Assembly (NCBI GenBank): GCA_965237775.1
Contig: OZ250155.1
Location: forward strand, 558,001-622,000
Direction: 5' to 3'
Source of the DNA: CATOSP01 sp965237775
GTDB lineage: Bacteria > Chloroflexota > Dehalococcoidia > Lucifugimonadales > UBA3495
Length of the DNA: 64,000 nt
Shown one piece after another: positions 45,401-52,095 of the stretch (position 1 is its first letter; the number at the start of each line of letters is the position of its first letter). The position numbers and the translations under genes were made by a program. The notes beneath the pieces were generated by a model. It searched no databases, was not told the origin of the DNA, and saw nothing but the letters and a program-made list of their open reading frames with translations.

Positions 45401-46985
45401 TGACCTTGAAGTTAGGCGCTACCGCCTCCTCGCCAACCCCGGCCGTGCCGGGCGCCTGACGGGCCGCTTCCGCCGCAACTTCCGCGCCCTTCGGCTTCGC
45501 CTGCGCAGGAGCATAAAGCTGGTTCTCATGGTCATAATGCTGGTCCTTCAGGTCCCCGAAAGCCTCACCAATGGCTTTCTTCTTGGCCGGCGACTTCGTC
45601 ATGTCGGCCAAGCCCACGGCAATTAGGTGGAGCTGTGCGAGGGACCCGGACGCCGCGGCCTCCTCCAACTTCTTGACGTTGGCTTTGCTGATCAGAGGCT
45701 TGCCCTTCGCGTCCTTCAGGACATCTTTAATCTTGTACACGGGCGGCTGCGGTTTAGGCGCCGTTGCCAGCCGCTCCTGGGCCGGCGCGGGGGCGGCCGT
45801 CCCCTGCATCTGGTCCAGCAGCTGCCCTCCGGCGGCGTATACCGATTGCGTCTTCTCTTCACCGGGCGCCATGACTGCGATTTGAGAGACGGAGAGCTGT
45901 AACTCCAACGGGTCTCCGGACGCTGCCGCCGTCTCCAGCGTCGCCAGGTTGGAATCGCTGATCAAAGGCTCACCCTTGTCGTCCTTCGTGACCGTCTTGA
46001 CCTTCGGGACCGTCTTCACCTTGGAATTAGGCGCTACCTTCGGCGGTCCCGCCGGCGGCTCATGGGTCGCTTTCGCATGTTCCAGGACCTGGTTGAACAG
46101 GTCGTTGCCCACGTCTGCGAGGACGTTCTTCCCAGGGTTTTCCATCGGGGCCGCTATCTGACCCACGGTGGCCAGGAGATGCTTGAGGTTTCCGGACGCC
46201 GCGGCTTCCTCCAGCTTCTTGAGGTTGACTTTGCTGACCAGAGGCTTGCCATTGGCGTCCTTCGGGACCTCCTTGACCTTGAAGTTAGGCGCTACCTCCA
46301 CCGGGGCGCCGCCCTGGCCCTTCGGGACCCCCTTGGTCTGAAATGAGATTTCCGGCATCCACTCCGGCGGTTCCATCTCCTTCGTTTTCACATGGTTCTG
46401 GACCTGGGATAGGAGCTCGGAGCCCGCGTTGAAGATCGCCGCCTTCTTCTGGAGGTGCCTGACCCCGTCCGCCATCTCCTTGATGGCGTCCTTCAGCTTC
46501 TTTGGGTCTCCGGAGGCTGCGGCCTTCTCCAGTTTCTCGACCTCCGGTGCGCTGATCGCGGGCTGCCCCTTCTCATCCTCGTGGCCCTCGGAGAGCGTCA
46601 GGTCCTTGAACGGGGACGGCACCCGCGGCTTCCACTCCGCCGGCTTCCCCTGGGCCGGTCCCGTCTTCCCGGGGGGCTTGACGATGATCTCCTTGCGGGG
46701 AACCCCCTGGAGGACCTGGACGGCCATATACTCCACGGCCGCCTTCGGGTTGGCCTTGAGAGAGTTGAGGGTCTCGTCCGGGACCATGGGGACCAGTATC
46801 GGGCCGCCTTTGAAACCCGGGGCCGCCGCGACCTTGAAGTGTTTGCCAGGGACCAACCCCCCGGCGCCGGCCCTGCCCAGGTACGCCAGGTGCTTCGATG
46901 TCACCTTGCCCCCGCTCTTCACGCTGTTTTGGAGGTAGGCGTAGGGTCCGTACCCGTTGATCACCTTCCACGCTATCTTGACCAT
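42495..46985 (-). CDS. Giant protein: repeats, two HipA/PI-kinase-like domains, C-terminal ADP-ribosyltransferase
   Basis: 1496 aa. It opens AWKVINGYGPYAYLQNSVKS. Six repeats of about 75-100 aa follow a core such as GKPLISKANVKKLEEAAASG, joined by VAPN linkers. Two kinase-like domains (about 620-860 and 1000-1220) each have a GS-x-x-GG loop, a Lys strand (EKFYLKCPP in the first), AWLANWD-x-VG...DNI and R-(V/I)-D-x-GG, the last two looking like the catalytic and metal-binding loops of HipA/PI3-4-kinase folds. The last 210 aa form an ADP-ribosyltransferase: Arg1403 in VYRGW, STS near 1435, and ETETEVVF with ExE at 1477-1479. No signal peptide. ATG at 46985 follows the 13-mer without a clear ribosome site. 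Confidence 0.85.
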   Translation of the reverse strand: MVKIAWKVINGYGPYAYLQNSVKSGGKVTSKHLAYLGRAGAGGLVPGKHFKVAAAPGFKGGPILVPMVPDETLNSLKANPKAAVEYMAVQVLQGVPRKEIIVKPPGKTGPAQGKPAEWKPRVPSPFKDLTLSEGHEDEKGQPAISAPEVEKLEKAAASGDPKKLKDAIKEMADGVRHLQKKAAIFNAGSELLSQVQNHVKTKEMEPPEWMPEISFQTKGVPKGQGGAPVEVAPNFKVKEVPKDANGKPLVSKVNLKKLEEAAASGNLKHLLATVGQIAAPMENPGKNVLADVGNDLFNQVLEHAKATHEPPAGPPKVAPNSKVKTVPKVKTVTKDDKGEPLISDSNLATLETAAASGDPLELQLSVSQIAVMAPGEEKTQSVYAAGGQLLDQMQGTAAPAPAQERLATAPKPQPPVYKIKDVLKDAKGKPLISKANVKKLEEAAASGSLAQLHLIAVGLADMTKSPAKKKAIGEAFGDLKDQHYDHENQLYAPAQAKPKGAEVAAEAARQAPGTAGVGEEAVAPNFKVTKVPTSPSGKPLITKANIATLEEAAATGEPGKVITAVVNLMANTKLPARKKALFAVEQDLLVQIKAHKQAEQGKLAGLLAQLQAQKAAGKPAWTKLEDAKGSTKGGVYEDANGEKFYLKCPPTPKHVQNELLARDLYKLAGLMVLDGEATELEGEVCLASKWNDKLTGSGTNPKDLDGTKKGFVADAWLANWDSVGVGGSKYDNILNLNGYAVRVDTGGALLYQGTGAPKGEKFGLEVTELDGLRDPALNPVAATVYGDMTLGEIEQSAQRILAIDADDIVKAVHNRFSGDPEASNLATQLLVRRNHILAWLAKETIQAQIAEEKDVPVEEVKEESVAPNPEPLSIAPKVGAVAKDNKDKALVSAANVKKLEKAAATGNIDTLNGMAEGLAGKMKSPAKKAAILNACAELKAQLQGTPVMEGDGGSGLSETMEKVESGEVELPGQSVPKAKVVEQQSKVLQQGNKHYDADLEQVSGKKGSNEGGLFKDKKLETLHYIKWPNSPVRAKVEALTALLYGYAQVPVPLVRTIEFQNKDAVMSDWIDEAAPMTEAQMKQHKDVREGFAADAWLANWDVVGLSGDNIVAGPGNTAYRIDLGGSMLFRAQGKPKAFSDDVGELESLRDPGVNTEAAKVFAGMTQKELKASAAKVEAITDLQIDQAVDSVELPKTSKDYPVSQFGAVAGDLPKMLKTRLKDRRDFIVEELLSSTEEQEKTAKEFQAATALKGDSVDHLTAALPKYSGQSPSSAAKWENTREVMVNELGKTKGASANSQTKTHYTGWKGSSYSPKGQVLRWAAGAMQGEGRREMARLLKFNAFLVTKGTLGKTTAEILNKDLEAETNKKTAQNLVSGLKVTNKQNEIGHSIHNPGKKTITVYRGWKADQLEYLKAKNLKVGDAWELEDPPLYSWSTSPNVAKSFSGHHGSKITKAQVPVDVIVLSDLINSIGSYETETEVVFKGVPKLKTEVTHTF

Positions 46986-46990
46986 TCGTT

Positions 46991-47003
46991 GTTAGGCGCT
47001 ACC
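46991..47003 (-). repeat. Junction 13-mer GGTAGCGCCTAAC
   Basis: Ends 5 bases before the start codon of the 1496-aa gene, between it and the 611-aa gene. Confidence 0.85.
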
Positions 47004-47088
47004 TGCCGGGGACCCAGAAGAGCCCCGGTCCCGTAGCCGCCCCTCCTTTCGCTGCAGAGGTTGTTGTCTCCGGCCGGGCCGGCACAAA

Positions 47089-48924
47089 TTAACGGCGCCC
47101 GCCCGCATTCTTCACCGGCGCCTGCTGGACGGCCCTGGGCGTCCGGTCCACCACCTCGCGGGCCTCCTGGTCCGAGTCCGACTTGGCGTCCAGGACGATG
47201 GTCACCAGGATGATGCCTCCTGCGATGCAGGCCAGCAGTATCCACCAGCCGTAGGTGGCCGCGATGAAGCGCCGTGCCCATGCCGACTTGTCGACCGACA
47301 GGTCCCATTCACGGGCCGCTATGCCCGTCTCTATCGGGTTGCGCAGACCCACGTACCAGCGCACGCTGGAGACTCCCCGCCACCTGCCGGTAAGGGGCCG
47401 GGCGTCGTAGAGCTCCTGGGGCCTGGTCAACTTCGAGAGGTCCTTGGTGGTCTCCAGCCGTATCTCACCCCTGCGGAACCGTTGCTCTTTGGACATCTCC
47501 TTGGACATCTTCGCGCCGCTCACGAACACCCCCTCTTGGCGGTCGGCGAACGCGGCCCGCTGGAGGTGGGTGTTCATCCGGCGCACCACGTAGCGGCGGG
47601 AGTCCGGGGCGTCCTCCGCCACAACCCGGCCGGCGTCATCACGGTACTCGACCTGGGCGATGCGGGCCGGGGCGTAGACCTGGTCCCACCTTGACCCCGT
47701 CTCGCCGCCGTTCTTCCCTCCGGACCATCTGAACATGACCCACCAGGAGGCTCCCAAACCCGCCGCCAAGCCGGCCAACAGGCCCAGATAGGGCGCCAGG
47801 GCCTGGAACGTGGAGACAGTCCCGGCGACCGACCCGCCCTGGAATCCCAGGGTCCGGGGTCCGAACGCATAGCCTCCCACCGCGAGGGCCAATGTCCCGG
47901 CCAACAGGACGGCAATGAGGATGGGACTGGAGATGAGGCTGGCCCCGCTCCCTCCGAACATCTGCCGCCATTCATGCCATTGCCGTTCTAGGACGCCGGG
48001 ATATTCCGCGGCGGTGAGACGCCCGCCGCTGGGCGCCCGGAGGGGCATATCGTCGTTGCGGGCCTGCTGTGCGGCCATCTCCAGGGTCATCGGCAGGCGG
48101 GGGCCGATGAACTTCGAGGAGCTCGGACCTGGCGGCGGCGGTTGGAACAGCTTAATGAACCTCGCCCTGAGACCAGAGGGCTCCTCCCACTGCCCGCCCT
48201 GCGGCCGCTGCTTGGGGGCATCCGCCGGGTCGTGTATCTGCTGCCAGTCAATGGAGGGCAGGGTTGTTGTTCGCCGCTCTTCGCCCGGCCCGGTCCAATG
48301 GTTCAGCCCGTGGTTGACCCTCCCGGCCGAGGAATAGCAAGCCAGGTTTCCCGTCTCGCCGCATACGTCGCACCGGGGGCATTCGCATCCGCGCCTCGAC
48401 CGGCACAGGCTACAGACCAGCGACACCCCCACCGAAACCAGCCTGTCCCGCCGGTCCAGGAAGGCCTGAGAGACATGGAGCCCGTGGTTGAGCCGGGCGC
48501 CCGAGGCGTAGCAGCCGGGGTTTCCGGTCTCGCCGCAGAAATCGCACCTTGGGCACTCGCAACTGCCGGTCGAATAGCACAGGCCGCAGACAGCCAGCGC
48601 TTTGGGCCGCATGACAGCCGCCGCCGCGGTGGCGACCGGGTCGTGGAGCTCCCGCCAGTCCACGGACGGCCATCGGAGCTGAGACGCCGGCTGAGACGCC
48701 GCCTGCCGCCTTTCACGGGCCGCCAGGGCAAGGAAGAACGCCGCGACGCCCAGGGCCGCGCCCACCATGGCGCCGGTCAGGGGGACGTAGGCGGCGTCAG
48801 GCAGGCCGCCGCGGAGGCCCAACGCCCCCGAGGCCTCATGCCCGGCGTAGGCGCCGGCGGCGGCCAGGACCAGCAGACCTACGGCGGAGAGGTGAATCCA
48901 GTCGATTTGCGGACTGCGGGACAT
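47089..48924 (-). CDS. Membrane protein with duplicated cysteine cluster
   Basis: 611 aa. Two N-terminal TM helices (residues about 10-70), then two near-identical 26-residue cysteine clusters (Cys113-Cys138 and Cys171-Cys196, each C-x-x-C...C-x-C-x-x-C-x-x-C...C, with GETGN), probably a tandem zinc ribbon. Two central TM helices near 335-400, a long soluble part, and one C-terminal TM. The cysteine units look like an internal duplication. A membrane-bound scaffold that binds nucleic acid or partner proteins is possible; no family is recognised. It starts 4 bases after the p153 stop. Confidence 0.8.
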   Translation of the reverse strand: MSRSPQIDWIHLSAVGLLVLAAAGAYAGHEASGALGLRGGLPDAAYVPLTGAMVGAALGVAAFFLALAARERRQAASQPASQLRWPSVDWRELHDPVATAAAAVMRPKALAVCGLCYSTGSCECPRCDFCGETGNPGCYASGARLNHGLHVSQAFLDRRDRLVSVGVSLVCSLCRSRRGCECPRCDVCGETGNLACYSSAGRVNHGLNHWTGPGEERRTTTLPSIDWQQIHDPADAPKQRPQGGQWEEPSGLRARFIKLFQPPPPGPSSSKFIGPRLPMTLEMAAQQARNDDMPLRAPSGGRLTAAEYPGVLERQWHEWRQMFGGSGASLISSPILIAVLLAGTLALAVGGYAFGPRTLGFQGGSVAGTVSTFQALAPYLGLLAGLAAGLGASWWVMFRWSGGKNGGETGSRWDQVYAPARIAQVEYRDDAGRVVAEDAPDSRRYVVRRMNTHLQRAAFADRQEGVFVSGAKMSKEMSKEQRFRRGEIRLETTKDLSKLTRPQELYDARPLTGRWRGVSSVRWYVGLRNPIETGIAAREWDLSVDKSAWARRFIAATYGWWILLACIAGGIILVTIVLDAKSDSDQEAREVVDRTPRAVQQAPVKNAGGRR

Positions 48925-48927
48925 GGC

Positions 48928-49389
48928 CTACCCTCCCAACCATGGCATACCGCCGTATAGGGTCACCGAGACCAGAAGGGCCCCCAGTGCGAACACCACC
49001 CCGCCTATGGCGGCTATCAGTTGCAGCTTGGCGTGGGACTTGAATGACTCGGGCTCCTCCATCTCCCCGTTTTCCGCCGCCTCGCAGGCGGCCACCGTCG
49101 CCCCGAAGACGAAGCTGGGGTCGTCGGCGGGGTTGGTGAGCTCGTCATCGTAATAGTCCACGGAGCCGGCCAGTTCGGCGTAGTCCCCATCCAGGCTAAG
49201 CATGTACTGGGCCACCTCCTCCCGTTCCGGAAACGCCTGACGGGTATCCTCGTGGAGGAACAGACCCCGGGCCCTGGTGCAGTTCTCCAGCAGCTCCAGC
49301 CTGCCGTCCTGGTGCTCAATGACCACCTGCTCGGTGGACAGCGGGTCCTTCTGTACCCTGGGCTTGCGTCCTATTCCTGGAGTTGTCAT
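48928..49389 (-). CDS. p153, tail-anchored acidic protein
   Basis: 153 aa, starts MTTPGIGRKPRVQKD within ATGA overlapping the 299-aa gene. Soluble acidic part with LSLDGDYAEL and YYDDELTN, C-terminal hydrophobic helix. Homologue at 2247-2708. Likely an inner-membrane subunit of the operon-encoded apparatus. Confidence 0.85.
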   Translation of the reverse strand: MTTPGIGRKPRVQKDPLSTEQVVIEHQDGRLELLENCTRARGLFLHEDTRQAFPEREEVAQYMLSLDGDYAELAGSVDYYDDELTNPADDPSFVFGATVAACEAAENGEMEEPESFKSHAKLQLIAAIGGVVFALGALLVSVTLYGGMPWLGG

Positions 49390-50285
49390 CGCTTCATCAC
49401 CCTCCCGAGCAGGCTCCGCTTCTTGCTTCCTTGGCCGTCGCCTTCGGGACCGGCGCCCGTGGCAGCGGAACCGTCGGCGTAACTCTGGGCGATGATCCTC
49501 TGGGCGTGGTCGCGCCAGACGTCGGCAATGGACACGTCGATATAGGGCTGCAGCTTCAGCAGAAAGGGCGGCGCGATCGCCATCAGGTCGATCTCTCCCC
49601 GCTTGGCGTATGGGGTCTTGAAATACTCGATCAGCGGGCCGCAGTCCCAGTAGGTCCCTTTCCGTTGGGCCTGCTGTATCTGGGCGCTTAGCCCGCGCAC
49701 CAGGGCCGTGATCTCGTTCAGCCGGTCGTAGCAGTCCCGCAGGGTAAGAGGGACCAGCCAGGGAGTCCCCTGGAACCGGCCCAGGGTATCCGCCCCGAAG
49801 GTCAGGGAGGTCCGGTAGAGCTGTTCGGCCTCCTCTTCTTCCATTGCCCGCACGTCGTCGGGCTCCAGGGGGCATTTCAGCCCCTGGAGAATCTCGTGCA
49901 GGTTGGCCCGTTCCCGCACGAGCTCGGTGCGGCGGTGGTTGAGTAGCCCCGCCGGGGATGTGACCTGCCAGAGGGCCAACTGGTAATACCGGCTGACCAG
50001 GTTGCGGAGCCTGGGGTCGGGATAGTACCCCGACTGGATGTAGTTGCCCAGGGTCCGCATCTCCCGGTCCATCGTGGACCGAACCATCGAGTAGTAGGCG
50101 TCGTAAGCTCCGGGCCGGGAGTCCCGGGACACCATCAGAGGATGGACACGCTCCGGGCCGTAGCCGTTGGCCAGGGCCTCGGCGGGGTCTAGACCGGGGT
50201 CCGGGCGGTGAGCCAGGTCCAGGGCCTGTGTGGGGTCTTGGTCCGAGTGGCCGTTGTTGCCGTCCAGGACGGTGGTAAGGGTCAT
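49386..50285 (-). CDS. p299, soluble operon protein
   Basis: 299 aa, start MTLTTVLDGNNGHSD with AAAGGAGG 11 bases before the ATG. Conserved against the broken copy at 1410-2250 in DREMRTLGNYI, LLNHRRTE, VRERANLHEI and PPFLLKLQPYIDVSIADVW. No TM; mostly helical. It is the most conserved protein between the two copies and so a good candidate for a central structural or scaffold role. Family not recognised. Confidence 0.85.
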   Translation of the reverse strand: MTLTTVLDGNNGHSDQDPTQALDLAHRPDPGLDPAEALANGYGPERVHPLMVSRDSRPGAYDAYYSMVRSTMDREMRTLGNYIQSGYYPDPRLRNLVSRYYQLALWQVTSPAGLLNHRRTELVRERANLHEILQGLKCPLEPDDVRAMEEEEAEQLYRTSLTFGADTLGRFQGTPWLVPLTLRDCYDRLNEITALVRGLSAQIQQAQRKGTYWDCGPLIEYFKTPYAKRGEIDLMAIAPPFLLKLQPYIDVSIADVWRDHAQRIIAQSYADGSAATGAGPEGDGQGSKKRSLLGRVMKR

Positions 50286-50378
50286 CGCCGTCTTCGCCTC
50301 CTTTGCTCCTATCTGGAGAGAAACTGTGTAATGAATTCGCTATCAGATAAAATTGATTGCACACGCGTATATGACGCT

Positions 50379-51002
50379 TCAGGTCCACCACAGACCTCGG
50401 GCCGGACGGTGCCACGCCAGCTTGAAGCCGGGAAGCAGCGTCAGGGCCGCCGGAACCACCAGGACGGCCAGCAGCTCCAGCCCCCAAAGGGCGCGTGGGT
50501 CGGCGTTGGCCCCCATCACCAAGCTTGGGACCGACACCGCCTGCTCCAACCCCCCTACGTAGACCACCAGGGCCAGGACCACCCCCAGGGCGCTGTAGAA
50601 GGCCGGACGCCCCGGGTCATCGGGTTGGAGGTCGGCCCAGGCCCCGAGGCAAATGGCCAACAGCGCCATCATCGCCAGGAGCGCCCCCATAGCGCCCGAG
50701 TCCGCCGGAAGTACGGCGGGCAGCGCCAAATAGGCCAGGACGGCCAGAGGCGCCAACACCAGGGTACCCGGCGCCACCTCCTCCCGGCACTGCTGGACGC
50801 AGGCCGCCAGGACCGCGACGATGGCCGCCAGGATGCCGGTCTGCCGGACCGCGGAGTAGAACAGGCCCCATTCCCTGACCAGGGGCTGCCCAGACAGATC
50901 GGGCAGCGCCGCGCCGGTGTCGGGCGCGGCCATGCGGCCCAGCACCCCCAGTAGGGCGATAACCAACAGGATCACGCACCTGACCATTCCCAGGCTGAGC
51001 AT
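50379..51002 (-). CDS. p207, polytopic membrane protein
   Basis: 207 aa, about six TM helices, start MLSLGMVRCVILLVIALLGV, coupled to the upstream p106 gene by TAATG. Intact counterpart of the left-hand p207 at 683. A 93-base gap to the next gene is AT-rich (ACGCGTGTGCAATCAATTTT), a possible internal promoter. Confidence 0.85.
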   Translation of the reverse strand: MLSLGMVRCVILLVIALLGVLGRMAAPDTGAALPDLSGQPLVREWGLFYSAVRQTGILAAIVAVLAACVQQCREEVAPGTLVLAPLAVLAYLALPAVLPADSGAMGALLAMMALLAICLGAWADLQPDDPGRPAFYSALGVVLALVVYVGGLEQAVSVPSLVMGANADPRALWGLELLAVLVVPAALTLLPGFKLAWHRPARGLWWT

Positions 51003-51322
51003 TACCTGGTCTCACCCCTCCCCCGCGCTTCGTCTTCAACCGGGACTATTCTCTCGTCCAGCCAGCGGTTCAGGCGGGGCATGGAGATGCGCCAAATTAA
51101 CCAGGCCGTCGCCGCCATGACCGTAGCAGCGGTTCCGATGGCCCCCATGCTGGCCCAAAATCCCCCGCCTTCGGTGTCGCGGAAAAGGCCCTCAATCGAC
51201 GCCTGGGCGAACATCCCAATCAAGAGTAGGAACATGCCCATCAAAAAGCCGTAGCATACGTAGGTCCCCAGGTCCCTGCCGGTGACCCGGAATGTCTTAT
51301 CCTTGTAATCTTTCTCTTTCAT
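51002..51322 (-). CDS. p106, two-TM membrane protein, tandem copy 2
   Basis: 106 aa starting MKEKDYKDKTFRVTGRDLGT with GGAGAGGAG upstream, two TM helices, and the same C-terminal tail (RIVPVEDEARGRGETR) as the neighbour at 51349. The two genes are 80% alike by eye and share flanking DNA (TAATGCTCAACCTGGGA), so they are a tandem duplication of about 347 bases. Confidence 0.8.
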   Translation of the reverse strand: MKEKDYKDKTFRVTGRDLGTYVCYGFLMGMFLLLIGMFAQASIEGLFRDTEGGGFWASMGAIGTAATVMAATAWLIWRISMPRLNRWLDERIVPVEDEARGRGETR

Positions 51323-51348
51323 GTCGCACTCCTCTCCCAGGTTGAGCA

Positions 51349-51669
51349 TTACCTGGTCTCACTCCTCTCCCGCGCTTCGTCTTCAACCGGGACTATTCTC
51401 TCGTCCAGCCAGAGGTTCAGGCAGGGCATGGAGATGCGCCAGATTAACCAGGCCGTTGCCCCTATGACGGCCGTCATCGTACCGATAGCCCCCATGATGG
51501 CCCAGGGTCCCCAGCCTTCAATGGGGCCGAACAGGGCCTCACTCGACGCCAGGGCGAACATCCCAATCACGAATAGGGCCATGCCCATCGAGAAGAACCA
51601 GCGTCCGTAGACCCATAGGTCCCTGCCGGTGACCCGGAATGTCTGATCCTTGTAATCTTTCTCTTTCAT
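51349..51669 (-). CDS. p106, two-TM membrane protein, tandem copy 1
   Basis: 106 aa starting MKEKDYKDQTFRVTGRDLWV with GGAGAAG upstream. Two TM helices, C-terminal RIVPVEDEARERSETR. The 13-mer junction repeat lies 18-30 bases before the start. Counterpart of the fused four-TM protein at 81-683. Confidence 0.8.
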   Translation of the reverse strand: MKEKDYKDQTFRVTGRDLWVYGRWFFSMGMALFVIGMFALASSEALFGPIEGWGPWAIMGAIGTMTAVIGATAWLIWRISMPCLNLWLDERIVPVEDEARERSETR

Positions 51670-51686
51670 GTCGCACTTCTCCAAGA

Positions 51687-51699
51687 GTTAGGCGCTACC
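51687..51699 (-). repeat. Junction 13-mer GGTAGCGCCTAAC
   Basis: Located between the 127-aa gene and p106 copy 1, just before the ribosome site of p106. Confidence 0.85.
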
Positions 51700-51711
51700 C
51701 TGACGGTCCAA

Positions 51712-52095
51712 TTACCGTCCGAAGAACCGTCCCACCGCCTGGGAGATGATGCCCAGGGCCCGCCAGAAGAGGTAGAGCCGGAAGCAGAGGAAAAAGCCCT
51801 TCACCATGAAGACCCAGAGCCCGACAATGACATTCGTCGACTCGTTCAGGACCTCGTAGTCATACCAGGTGAGCCCCTCCATGACCCGGATCAAGGTCAG
51901 CACAGACCCAGCGAACTTGAAAGGGTTGGCCGATACCTCCACCTCATCCGCCCGCCCAAAGAGCCCCTCCAGAGGGGTGCCGCAGAGGAAGTCCATGGAC
52001 CTCTCGCAGGCGGTGGGCTGCGCCGAGGCCGCCACGGCCCCGAAGGTCGTGGACAAATGCAGCAACAGGATTCCCACCATCACCTTGGCCGTCAC
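51712..52095 (-). CDS. Signal-peptide small membrane protein, 127 aa
   Basis: A GTG start overlaps the upstream stop (GTGA). N-terminal signal-like segment (AKVMVGILLLHLSTTFGAVA, A-x-A), then a Cys-containing loop and two further TM helices at the C-terminus (GSVLTLIRVMEGLT; VGLWVFMVKGFFLCFRLYLF). Unknown family; likely part of the membrane complex. Confidence 0.7.
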   Translation of the reverse strand: MTAKVMVGILLLHLSTTFGAVAASAQPTACERSMDFLCGTPLEGLFGRADEVEVSANPFKFAGSVLTLIRVMEGLTWYDYEVLNESTNVIVGLWVFMVKGFFLCFRLYLFWRALGIISQAVGRFFGR

